This document shows positions 16,046-24,600 of a stretch of DNA of 39,823 bases, in pieces. Both the position numbers and the translations under genes were made by a program. The number at the start of each line of letters is the position of its first letter. Position 1 is the stretch's first letter. Source of the stretch: SAR202 cluster bacterium (GTDB lineage Bacteria; Chloroflexota; Dehalococcoidia; Lucifugimonadales; Lucifugimonadaceae). The notes beneath the pieces were generated by a model, which worked only from the letters and a program-made list of their open reading frames with translations, was not told where the DNA came from and did not search any database. Location: the NCBI GenBank assembly GCA_009392215.1, contig VFGZ01000038.1, forward strand, positions 1 to 39,823, in the 5' to 3' direction.

Positions 16046-16786
16046 CTAGTCGACGTCCACTCTTGGGGGTGGATTTAACACCGGGTGAATTGCCAACAAT
16101 TTCCCAGGCGAATCAGATTCGTTATAAATACCATGCCTAATCCCAACTTCACAGGTAAAGCAATCACCAGTTGCCAAAGGCACTCGATCATCGTCAGCAT
16201 AAACAGCCATCAAGTTACCTTCTAAGCAAAACATCGACTCCTCATGAGATGGGTGATAGTGATTCGGGGCCACTGAACCAGGTTGAAAAGTCAACTCACT
16301 CAAATAGGTGGAGGATGATCCCAAAAAATCACCGACCATGTCATAACGAGACACGCCCGGAGAAAATTCATAAGGTGCTACATTCCCACGGACGAAAACT
16401 CCTGGCCCAGGATCAACATCATCATAAATGACATCACTTAACACTTCGCGTTCTGGATTAGCAGTAGGATAAATTGTGATCAGCCTGGCAGGCGACTGGC
16501 CAATATTCTCCAGACCATGTCCGGTTCCTTTTGGCGCTAGCACGCAGTCACCTGATGAAGCCCGAAATTTTGAATTAGCTAAACGGAACTCAATTTCGCC
16601 ATCAACAACAAATATTGATTCTTCAGTGTTGGGGTGCAGGTGATAAGCAGATCTCACCCCTGGCTGCACTGTCAAATCCCCAACCGTCGCCATCGTCGCT
16701 CCGGTTAGAGATCCTGCCATAGTCAGCAATCTTCCACCCTGCATAGGGGAAGATTCTTGTTGGTCGGCGCGTCTCACAATAGTCAT
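16046..16786 (-). CDS. Bicupin protein A, two metal-binding cupin domains
   Basis: About 246 residues from ATG 16786 (a TTG at 16801 in the same frame is possible). Two cupin beta-barrels each carry a full metal site: YHLHPNTEESIFVVDGE with a later GTGHGLEN in the first half, and NHYHPSHEESMFCLEGN with GIRHGIYN in the second. Bicupins of this length include (S)-ureidoglycine aminohydrolase, oxalate decarboxylase-like and dioxygenase-like enzymes; I cannot choose among them. It is the last gene of the minus-strand unit that begins with the RraA-like gene, 82 bases after bicupin B. It is convergent with the RAM-domain gene. Confidence 0.88.
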   Translation of the reverse strand: MTIVRRADQQESSPMQGGRLLTMAGSLTGATMATVGDLTVQPGVRSAYHLHPNTEESIFVVDGEIEFRLANSKFRASSGDCVLAPKGTGHGLENIGQSPARLITIYPTANPEREVLSDVIYDDVDPGPGVFVRGNVAPYEFSPGVSRYDMVGDFLGSSSTYLSELTFQPGSVAPNHYHPSHEESMFCLEGNLMAVYADDDRVPLATGDCFTCEVGIRHGIYNESDSPGKLLAIHPVLNPPPRVDVD

Positions 16787-16868
16787 ATCAATTTCTTTCA
16801 ATAATGAGAGTCGAACTCAAATCCAAGGTATTTATAACGGAAAAACGACGATAGTCTACTAAACTAAT

Positions 16869-17588
16869 CTAAGCAGGGTTAATTACAGGATGAATCACGA
16901 ATAAGCGAGCGAGCACCCCACTTTCATTGGAAAATCCGTACTGCACCCCTGGTGCGACAACAGCACCATCATTTGTACCGAGCACAATGTTCTCACCGAT
17001 GATTCCTGTCAAAGAGCCTTCAGCCAAAAAAAGAGCGGTCTCATAATCATAATTCTGCACAGGAACGGCGGATCCAGGCTGGATTTCAAGGGAATAGCTA
17101 TATGTAGATCTTGCCCCAGAAAAACTCCCCGAATGCTCAACTCGATCTACTCCCGGTAGCCCTTCAATAAAAACCGAACGCCGAGTACCAGCACGTATGA
17201 TTGACGGGTGTTCCGACACATCTTCAAGATCCACGTCATCTATGTGTACAGTCTCAGGAGAAGTTACTGGGAACGCCGTAATCATACGAGCTACAACATC
17301 CGCCCGATTATGAAATGCATGAGCATTCCCAGGCAAAGCGGTGACTGTATCACCCGGATAAACAGTAGTGCGTTTTCCTCCAACCCAACACTCTAGTTCC
17401 CCAGAGAGCATGATCTGCGTCTCTTCAGCTACACCGGTGTGATAGTGATGCGGAACCCCATAGCCCGGAAGATAAGAAAGATCACCTACGTGCAAACTCG
17501 TCTGTCCAAGTTCAGCACTTGCCAGTGCGTATCGAGGAACGCCTGGATATCGATCCTGCGGTTCCTGCTCTAACCTACGAATGATCAA
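16869..17588 (-). CDS. Bicupin protein B, only the first cupin keeps its metal ligands
   Basis: 239 residues with two cupin domains. The first holds VPHHYHTGVAEETQIMLSGE and GNAHAFHN, giving the His-His-Glu-His set. The second, PGSAVPVQNYDYETALF followed by GVQYGFSN, has lost all metal histidines (Gln/Tyr/Tyr instead), so it is probably structural. It shares general layout with bicupin A downstream and both end in a similar IHPVxNP motif, so they may be a diverged duplication. Start codon is TTG at 17588 with AAGGTGG six bases upstream. Its place after the TenA-like gene suggests a step in the same pathway; the reaction is unknown. Confidence 0.88.
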   Translation of the reverse strand: MIIRRLEQEPQDRYPGVPRYALASAELGQTSLHVGDLSYLPGYGVPHHYHTGVAEETQIMLSGELECWVGGKRTTVYPGDTVTALPGNAHAFHNRADVVARMITAFPVTSPETVHIDDVDLEDVSEHPSIIRAGTRRSVFIEGLPGVDRVEHSGSFSGARSTYSYSLEIQPGSAVPVQNYDYETALFLAEGSLTGIIGENIVLGTNDGAVVAPGVQYGFSNESGVLARLFVIHPVINPA

Positions 17589-17687
17589 TAATTTCCACCT
17601 TAGAAAAGTAAACAGTTGCCATCTTATGCAATGTATTTCCGGTTTTTTAACCCATTTTTGCTAGTAAGCAGTTTTTAATGTGCGAGT

Positions 17688-18371
17688 TTACAGTTTCCAA
17701 GACTCCTTAAACCATGCAGCATCCCAAAAGAGGTATTCGTAACGAGTACTCACCCTGAAAGCATCGTGCATCCGCTGTCGCTTATCGGAATTTGCTCGGG
17801 CACCAAGACTATCTACAAAACCTCTAAGCCAGTCGGTCATTTTTCTATACTCACTGTCACAATATCCGGCAACCCATCTAGAATGAAAAGAATTCGGATC
17901 TGGTCGTTTTCGATGCTCCAGATGACGGGCCACCTCATCGTAACCCCATTGGCACGGTAACAGTGATGCGGCAAGCTCCGCAATTGAACCTTCATAGGCT
18001 CGGCGCATCAAATGGCTGGTATATGCAACAGTCGTAGGAGAAGGAATAGTATCCTCAAGGTCCATTTCTGTAATGCCTATATCTGAACAAAATCCGCGAT
18101 GTAAGTCCATCTCAGAATTCAAAGTCTCATCAAGTAATGCTGCAAAGCGCCCCATAGATTCAAGATCAGGGCTTTTAGCCGCAGCAATAGACAACACACG
18201 GCAATAGTCAATCAAAAATAAGTAATCCTGCTTCATGTAATACGAAAATCGATCAAGTGTAAGTGAACCATCTCCCATCGCCTGTACAAATGGGTGATCT
18301 TTGTGAGCCTTCCGCCAGTCTTTTTCACATGCCACTTTAAGTCGCTGGGAATAACCTGTTGAATCGATCAA
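17688..18371 (-). CDS. TenA-like (thiaminase II / aminopyrimidine aminohydrolase) family enzyme
   Basis: 227 residues, all-helical TenA/PqqC-like family. Active residues of Bacillus TenA can be placed: D49 in QDYLFL (D44), Y117 (Y112), nucleophile C140 in LLPCQWGY (C135), Y144 (Y139) and a Glu in RYEYLFW near 213 (E205). The spacings D49-Y117-C140-Y144 equal those of the Bacillus enzyme; the Y47 position is Phe52. Known TenA enzymes hydrolyse aminopyrimidine breakdown products of thiamine, but no thiamine gene or TPP riboswitch is nearby. TTG start at 18371 lies three bases past the stop of the cyclophilin-like gene, with GAGGGG inside that gene's end, so the two are translationally coupled. 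A C-N hydrolase of another amine is a fair alternative role. Confidence 0.88.
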   Translation of the reverse strand: MIDSTGYSQRLKVACEKDWRKAHKDHPFVQAMGDGSLTLDRFSYYMKQDYLFLIDYCRVLSIAAAKSPDLESMGRFAALLDETLNSEMDLHRGFCSDIGITEMDLEDTIPSPTTVAYTSHLMRRAYEGSIAELAASLLPCQWGYDEVARHLEHRKRPDPNSFHSRWVAGYCDSEYRKMTDWLRGFVDSLGARANSDKRQRMHDAFRVSTRYEYLFWDAAWFKESWKL

Positions 18372-18374
18372 CCT

Positions 18375-18758
18375 CTACCCCTCTATTTTTTCGATAATTA
18401 TCTCTGCCTCAGACGTAACCTGAGCAAGCAAAGTGGGGTCATTGTCTAGAATCCCTACTACATTCACCGCTGACGCTGGACGGATTTCACCAGGAGCACT
18501 GATGGGAGTCGGACCCCAAAACAAACACAAGGCCGAACCTGGAGGCCAATAAGCTACTGTCCCTGCCTGCACGGTTTCTTGTGAGCCCAACTCCTCCTCA
18601 ACATTAAGTGGGATTGAAAAGTAAATTTCATCTCCCCAAATTTGAACACGTCCAGTAATAGGCAGGCTATCCCACAGATGATTGGCTGTTTCCAACTCAT
18701 TCAACGTAGCCGTCACAGTCAAATTATCGGTAGAAATTTGAATCTGCCTGTCACCCAT
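18375..18758 (-). CDS. TM1367-type cyclophilin-like protein
   Basis: 127 residues matching the cyclophilin-like barrel family typified by Thermotoga TM1367: NHLWDSLPITGRVQIWGDEIYF, then GTVAYWPPGSALCLFWGPTP and a closing VNVVGILDN. Members have the cyclophilin fold but lack proline isomerase residues and no reaction is established for them. Such genes often sit in catabolic operons of marine Chloroflexota, as here between an RraA-like and a TenA-like gene. Start ATG at 18758, 44 bases after RraA, with AAGGGG about ten bases upstream. Confidence 0.85.
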   Translation of the reverse strand: MGDRQIQISTDNLTVTATLNELETANHLWDSLPITGRVQIWGDEIYFSIPLNVEEELGSQETVQAGTVAYWPPGSALCLFWGPTPISAPGEIRPASAVNVVGILDNDPTLLAQVTSEAEIIIEKIEG

Positions 18759-18802
18759 AATCTCAGTACCCCTTGATCAATGTCTCATATGATGGGATTG
18801 TT

Positions 18803-19543
18803 CTAACGTTGACGAGCTTTCCAAGCTTTATAAATTTTGTCCGTTTCAGAATTGAATGGATAGAAGAATTTCGGCGATATTCCTTCTTTCTGAGTGTGTT
18901 CCAGAATCGCCTGCTCGACCTCGTCATGATGAACACATTCATCATAAATTTCTAATGCGAGTTTGGAAGGTAAGACAACCACGCCATCTTCGTCCCCCAG
19001 TATCACGTCACCTGGCCAGACAAGCACTCCGCCACACTGTATAGGCTCATTCACCTCATAAGGCAAAACATTGGGTTCACCAATAGTTGGCGTGCTCCCA
19101 CCTGCATAAACAGGATAGCCATATCTAATAACCTTATGCCCGTCTCGCACGCCTCCATCGGTCACTAAACCTGCTGCCTGTTTAGAAAGAATCCTAGAGA
19201 ATACGACATCACCCCCAGTCGAAGTCCCACCCATACCCATACAGTCAGCAACCAACACATCCCCTGGGCTCAAGGCTTCAAGAGCGTCCCAACGGGGTGT
19301 TTCGTTCAATCCTTCACCGTAACCACCACGGGTCACATGTTCCTGTAAATCCGGTCGCGAAGGTAAATAGCGCAGAGTTACAGCCCGTCCAACCAAACGT
19401 CGACCGGGAGCAAGACTACGAACACCATTCATAAACACCTTCATGTATCCAAGTTTCGCTAACTGTCCGAGAACGGTAGCATTAGAAACACTCTCATAAT
19501 TTTTCAAAATCCTGTCGGGAACCCTGACTAATGCATCAACCAA
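18803..19543 (-). CDS. RraA-family / HMG-CHA aldolase-like protein
   Basis: 246 residues. The RraA-fold core shows AVTLRY, ALSPGDVLVADCMG, GVVFS-like DVVFSRIL, the metal and ligand signature LVTDGGVRDG, and the closing VWPGDVILGDEDGVVVLP. This family includes 4-hydroxy-4-methyl-2-oxoglutarate aldolase and oxaloacetate decarboxylase enzymes as well as the RNase E inhibitor; with a complete RD signature and catabolic neighbours, an aldolase or decarboxylase is the better guess. An added C-terminal tail of about 40 residues holds KFFYPFNSETDKIYKAWKAR. Start codon TTG at 19543 with AAGGAG eight bases upstream. It is the first gene of the minus-strand five-gene unit ending at 16046. Confidence 0.9.
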   Translation of the reverse strand: MVDALVRVPDRILKNYESVSNATVLGQLAKLGYMKVFMNGVRSLAPGRRLVGRAVTLRYLPSRPDLQEHVTRGGYGEGLNETPRWDALEALSPGDVLVADCMGMGGTSTGGDVVFSRILSKQAAGLVTDGGVRDGHKVIRYGYPVYAGGSTPTIGEPNVLPYEVNEPIQCGGVLVWPGDVILGDEDGVVVLPSKLALEIYDECVHHDEVEQAILEHTQKEGISPKFFYPFNSETDKIYKAWKARQR

Positions 19544-19717
19544 TACGAAAACTCCTTGAATTACATGTATTAAAGGCCCTGCTCGCCTTAAAGTGGATGG
19601 CAGTATAACCGTACGACCACTTCTGAAAGCCCATGCGAATGTATCTTCCTAGCGGTAATATCAGATTCATAAAACGATGAACAGCTAGTCACTAAGTTAA
19701 TAATTTTCGATTCTCCC

Positions 19718-20974
19718 ATGAATACATACTGGATAAAACTTCCACCTCGAACTCGCGCCTTGGGCGTATTTCTCGCCACGTTCGTGCTTGCGATGCTTGG
19801 ATTCTCAATCACGGGAGGTCTCGAACAGGTCGACTTGTTGTTCGGCATTTACATCGGGGGGTTGGTAACTTATTTTCTAGCTAGGTGGGGCACGTTTGCT
19901 ACTCGAGTAGCCCTGATACTCCCCGGACAAGAACTAACAACTTACGAAAAATTCAGAAAAAATCCCGGACGAAGACGACGTGGACCAGCTGAGCCCGCTG
20001 AATTTATTGATCCGGATGAAGCAAATGAAGAACTCCTCCCCGACGATAGAGTCATCGGTGTTTTTCATGACGGAGAAGCTGCGGCTTACCCTCTGGCAGC
20101 TCTGGGTGTACGTGAAGTTTCTAATGAAGAATACGGCGAAACGCCTGTGGCCGTTACGTGGTCACCCGTCACATACTCAGCACGCGCGTTTTTGGCCAAG
20201 GTCGGTGATAAAGATGCCGTTATGCTAGGCGCTCATACGCACACGGTGTTCAACTCTCCGGCTATGCCTAACAATGACGGAAGCACCATCATCCAGTTCA
20301 CGGGCCAAGCAGCAACGGGTCCATTAACTGGATGGAGTCTTGAACAAATCCCCGTTATTACAACTACCTGGGCAGCATGGGAAAAAGCTCATCCTGAAAC
20401 CGAAGTAATGTCTACGGAGGGCGGTCCAGAAGCCGATATTTTTGAAAATTACTACGCGAACGACCGAAACGGCATTCACAGCCTCGCCCCAAAAGATAAG
20501 CGACTGCACGGCAAAGACATCGTGCTTGGCCTTGACATTGAAGGTGACATCAAAGCTTATTCTTATCCGGGATTAATTGAAAAGCCACTGATCGAAGAAA
20601 CTCTCGGAGGTACACCAATACTGGTCTTGCAGGAACGATCGTCAGCTACTGCTGTAGCATTCTCTCGCAGGATTGATGGGCGAACTTTGAACTTCAAGGG
20701 GAAAAATAAAAATCCACGCCGCCGAAGTGTCGAATCTACTGCATCAGGTGAGGGCGAAAGGATCGACTATGAGCCATGGCTAATCGAAGATAAGCAGACT
20801 GGATCATCATGGCGTGCAATCACTGGCGAATGCATTGAGGGCGAGCTGAAAGGGAGTCGACTTAAAATGCTCCCAGCAATGACTGGTTTCTGGTTCGCAT
20901 GGAGCCGGTTCTACCAAGACGTTCCCTTGTTCGGAGCCATAGGAGAACACGACGAAAGCGCCCCAAGACGGTAA
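19718..20974 (+). CDS. DUF3179 family membrane-anchored protein
   Basis: 418 residues. Two hydrophobic segments near the N-terminus (about residues 14-30 and 38-56) anchor the protein; the remainder belongs to DUF3179. Landmarks are the VIGVFHDGEAAAYPLAAL start of the domain, TWSPVTYSARAF, HTHTVFNSPAMPNNDGS, SLEQIPVITTTWAAWEKAHP and VLGLDIEGDIKAYSY, which is a second copy-like echo of the first motif. Function of DUF3179 is not established. The mobA-like gene follows 18 bases later on the same strand, so the pair is probably co-transcribed. ATG start at 19718. Confidence 0.88.
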   Translation: MNTYWIKLPPRTRALGVFLATFVLAMLGFSITGGLEQVDLLFGIYIGGLVTYFLARWGTFATRVALILPGQELTTYEKFRKNPGRRRRGPAEPAEFIDPDEANEELLPDDRVIGVFHDGEAAAYPLAALGVREVSNEEYGETPVAVTWSPVTYSARAFLAKVGDKDAVMLGAHTHTVFNSPAMPNNDGSTIIQFTGQAATGPLTGWSLEQIPVITTTWAAWEKAHPETEVMSTEGGPEADIFENYYANDRNGIHSLAPKDKRLHGKDIVLGLDIEGDIKAYSYPGLIEKPLIEETLGGTPILVLQERSSATAVAFSRRIDGRTLNFKGKNKNPRRRSVESTASGEGERIDYEPWLIEDKQTGSSWRAITGECIEGELKGSRLKMLPAMTGFWFAWSRFYQDVPLFGAIGEHDESAPRR

Positions 20975-20992
20975 AACAAAACAGACCCGTTC

Positions 20993-21691
20993 ATGACCTT
21001 CGAACCATCACAGCTAACGGGGATCGTGCTTGCCGGAGGACAATCTACTCGCCTCGGCAGCACACAATCAAAACTCATCACCTGTATTGATGGCAAGAAA
21101 ATATTAATCAGAATTGCCGAAGCCTTAAAACCAGTTACATCAAAACTAATTCTTGTGCTTCACCAAAATCAAAACGATGAGGTCTTTGATCTCGGAATTT
21201 CATTGAACATGCACGTAGTATCAGACACAGAACCCTATTCTGGTCCACTTGCGGGCATACATGCTGGCCTAACCGCCTCAATAACTCCGTTCAGCTTCGT
21301 AGTCGCAGGCGACCATCCGTTTCTATCTTCCAATCTGATAACTACTATGGCTGTCGCTGCAGGTCTCGATGAGAGCAAGGCGGCTTGTGCGGTCATACCG
21401 TACTCCGAAGGCAACCTTCACCCTCTTCACGCTATATATCCCCGAAAGTATTGGGTTTCTCATTTTGGACACGCACTATCAGAGGGTGAAACATCACCCC
21501 GTAGATCAATAGAAAAAGCGAGGGTCGCCAATTACCCCCCGGTGACTATCTTCACCGATGAGGACATAACTCAAACCGATCCCGACAAAATCAGCCTTTT
21601 CGACATCGACACTCCAGAAAATCTGAGTTTCGCAAAACAAATAGCAGAAGCACAGATTTCAAAAGATCTGTCCGACCACTCTAAAGATTAA
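20993..21691 (+). CDS. MobA-like nucleotidyltransferase
   Basis: 232 residues with the nucleotidyltransferase Rossmann fold. The N-terminal nucleotide loop VLAGGQSTRLGSTQSK resembles MobA (molybdopterin guanylyltransferase) but has one more residue between LG and the Lys than usual. YSGPLAGIHAGL and VVAGDHPFLSSNLI (Asp for metal) and the end motif DIDTPENLSFAK fit MobA-like enzymes. It may attach GMP to molybdenum cofactor; CofC-like or other NTP transferases cannot be excluded, the more so as F420 synthesis (cofE) occurs in this genome. Start ATG at 20993, 18 bases after the DUF3179 gene; it converges on the large permease gene. Confidence 0.82.
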   Translation: MTFEPSQLTGIVLAGGQSTRLGSTQSKLITCIDGKKILIRIAEALKPVTSKLILVLHQNQNDEVFDLGISLNMHVVSDTEPYSGPLAGIHAGLTASITPFSFVVAGDHPFLSSNLITTMAVAAGLDESKAACAVIPYSEGNLHPLHAIYPRKYWVSHFGHALSEGETSPRRSIEKARVANYPPVTIFTDEDITQTDPDKISLFDIDTPENLSFAKQIAEAQISKDLSDHSKD

Positions 21692-21696
21692 TTAAC

Positions 21697-24600
21697 CTAC
21701 TCGTATCGCAGTGCTTCAGATGGCTTTATACCTGACGCCTGCCGCGCAGGCAGCATGGTATTCAAAAGTGAAAATACTACCGCCACCAGCACGATGGCTG
21801 CGACATTAAGAATGGGTATGGAGAACGTTACTCCTGCCGATTCCTGACTTATGTTTTTAAATATGTTCCAAGCAATCAATGTCCCAAGACCGATCCCAAT
21901 CAGAGAGCCCAATATCGCCACGACACCCGATTCCATCAAGAATTGCATTTGAACCATACGAGCCCTATACCCAATCGCTCGCATCATACCGATCGACTGC
22001 CTACGTTCGACTACGGCGCGGAACGCTATCACGCCAAGTGCAGCGACTCCTACCAAAAGGCCTAAACCCATGAACCCTTGAAACAGTTGATTGAAAGCAT
22101 TAGTTTGGGCCTGCTCTTGTTCAATAGACTCAGAAGTACTTTTAGCCGTCATACCGTGATCGATAAATGCCGTCTCGAGAAGTCTCGTCAATTCATCAGC
22201 ACGCGAAGGATCGGTAATACGAAATTTGTAATCTGTAAACGGGATAGTTTTCTCAGAAATTTCCTCGAGTACCGAGTAATGCATGTAGATATCATTACTT
22301 GAGCCCTGATTGTTCTCGAAATAATCAGCAAACTCATCGAGTACACCAACCACTTTACGTGTCACAAGTCGATCCGAAGTCGCCTGACCAACTGGCGGGC
22401 GCAACGTTATATCCACGCCAGATATTTCGCCCTTTTTATCAGGCTCTATACCCGTTATCTGGAACACATTATCACCTCTGGGAGGTCCCCAACCGTCCTC
22501 CTCCCTGATTATGCCAGCAGAGACAACAGCAAGGCTGGGATCATTTGCGACCGACTGCCAGATCTCTTCGAAGGTTTGACCATAAGCGGGATCCCAGTGG
22601 GTAAACTCAAATTGATTCTTGCGAAGCCAGTCCTCGTCAGATGCACGTACACGAGCGCCCTTGAAACTTGAGTCCGCCTCAGCCTGACGTACCTCGACTC
22701 GTAGCCTCGCCTGAGAGGTAATAACCTCAAAGTCAGAGACAGAAAGATCGTTACCACTTTGTTCAATGATTGCATAAGGATCATCGATAGGTAATTCCGG
22801 TTTTATCACGCCCCTAATATCGAAGCCACCGGAGGCTTTATCAGGGTCATCGCTTATAACGTTACCCAAATTGATTAAGATGGCAAATATCATCATCGTG
22901 AAAATCACCAGTGAAAACATCGCAAGCGTCAGTCCTGTACGTAAACGCGCAGACATCGGATAGGCAATTGCCATCTTGACGACCGGCCGTAGACTCCCCC
23001 AGCGACCGATAATTTTGTTTACTATCCAGACGAGCACATCTGCATTGTGCATTACCACCCATACAGAAGCAGCTACCAGTGAAACCCCTGAAAGGATGAA
23101 CATTTCCGGACCACCATTAAGTTCTCCGGTGAGGTTTTCCAAGGCATCAAACGGCAAGCTGTAAAAAACAAACATGATAAGACCTATCAAGCTCATCGAC
23201 ACGCGCTTTTGAAATTCCTCTCTGAAGCCCCTGTAAGCAAGTATGCGTCTCACTATGAGACCGGTCGAAACAATAGAAAGTGTTACACCTAGGGCTAGGA
23301 GAGCAGCGCTGTCATAAGCAAAGTTCTCAACGCCTTTCTCAGGATCCAGACCAGAGATGGCCAAAATTAAACCAACTGGAAGCAAGGGCCAACCAGACGC
23401 TAGCCAAGGCTGGAAAAATTTAAACACCTTGATTATCAAAATTGATATCCAGGGGACAATCAAAAGCAACACAAAAAATGTGACCACCCTCAGCGCCACA
23501 CCGTAACCACGACGCCACATAACCCAGGTATCTAAAGCAAAAGTAAATGGCCCGAAAATCCATTTTAAAACCATCTTGGCCCTTTGGAGAGTACTGGGAA
23601 CTTCATCACTTACAAGTTCCTCGCTAAGACCACGTATGGCTACTACAATGTTCAGTTTACTTACCCTGTAAGCAGAGATAGTAACCGTGAGAGCCGTAAG
23701 GACAAAACCTGCTGCAAACGCAACGATAATTGAGCGTAATGTCACGGAATAAAAGAATGTTACATCGTCACTTTCAGCAAATGCCCTGATCATAATCTGT
23801 ATCAGTAACATACTGGCCAAGATGCCCAACCCAGTCCCAACAATCGATGCCCCCAAAGAATAGACCAGACCCTCATATGTGAACATCTGCACGAGATGTC
23901 TTCGCTTTGTTCCAATGGCACGGGCTATACCCATTTCAGTTGTGCGAGACGCAGCTAGCATCACGAAAACCAGGAAGATCAGTAACAGTCCCACGATGAT
24001 TGAAAACGAACCAAATATAGTGAAAAACACCACGATTCCCGAGCTAATCATTTCCGCAAATTGAAGACTGCGATTCTTAATCGGGTCCACTTTTATTTCG
24101 ACCAATGCTCCAAGAGACTCAAACACAGATTTTGTTAAATCCGCGTCCCCTGATGCCTCAGCTACTTCGAAAATAGTGGCCTGAGTACCCCCGTCCATTG
24201 CAGCTATCTTGAACTCATCTGAAGGTGAATCTTGGTCGAGGCCTTTTATAAGATCAGAAAGTGGATCATCAGTATCGCTTCCACGTGCGGCAGACTCCTG
24301 CTCCACAAGCTTCTTTTCCAAAGCATCCTTAATAGACGGAGTCTTTAAATTCTCAAATAAACTCTCGCTAGCGTCACTATTAACAAATGCCAGTTTCAGT
24401 TTTCTAGTGACATCCTCTGAGGTTTTCTCATCGTGTGTAACGAATTCAACTATTTCCTTACCTGTAATGGAAACTTCGATCATGTTGTAACCGTCACGCC
24501 CGAATAAGCGCTGCAGAGATTCGTCCGGGAACATGGCTGAGGCTCGAGTAGATTCTGTGCCCCCAAGAATTCCGACGGCGTCAACAATATCCAGCACTTT

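Noticed and set aside
18372-19717. TPP riboswitch ahead of the TenA operon
   Set aside because: No CTGAGA or ACCTGATC-type thi box was found on the minus strand before the RraA start.
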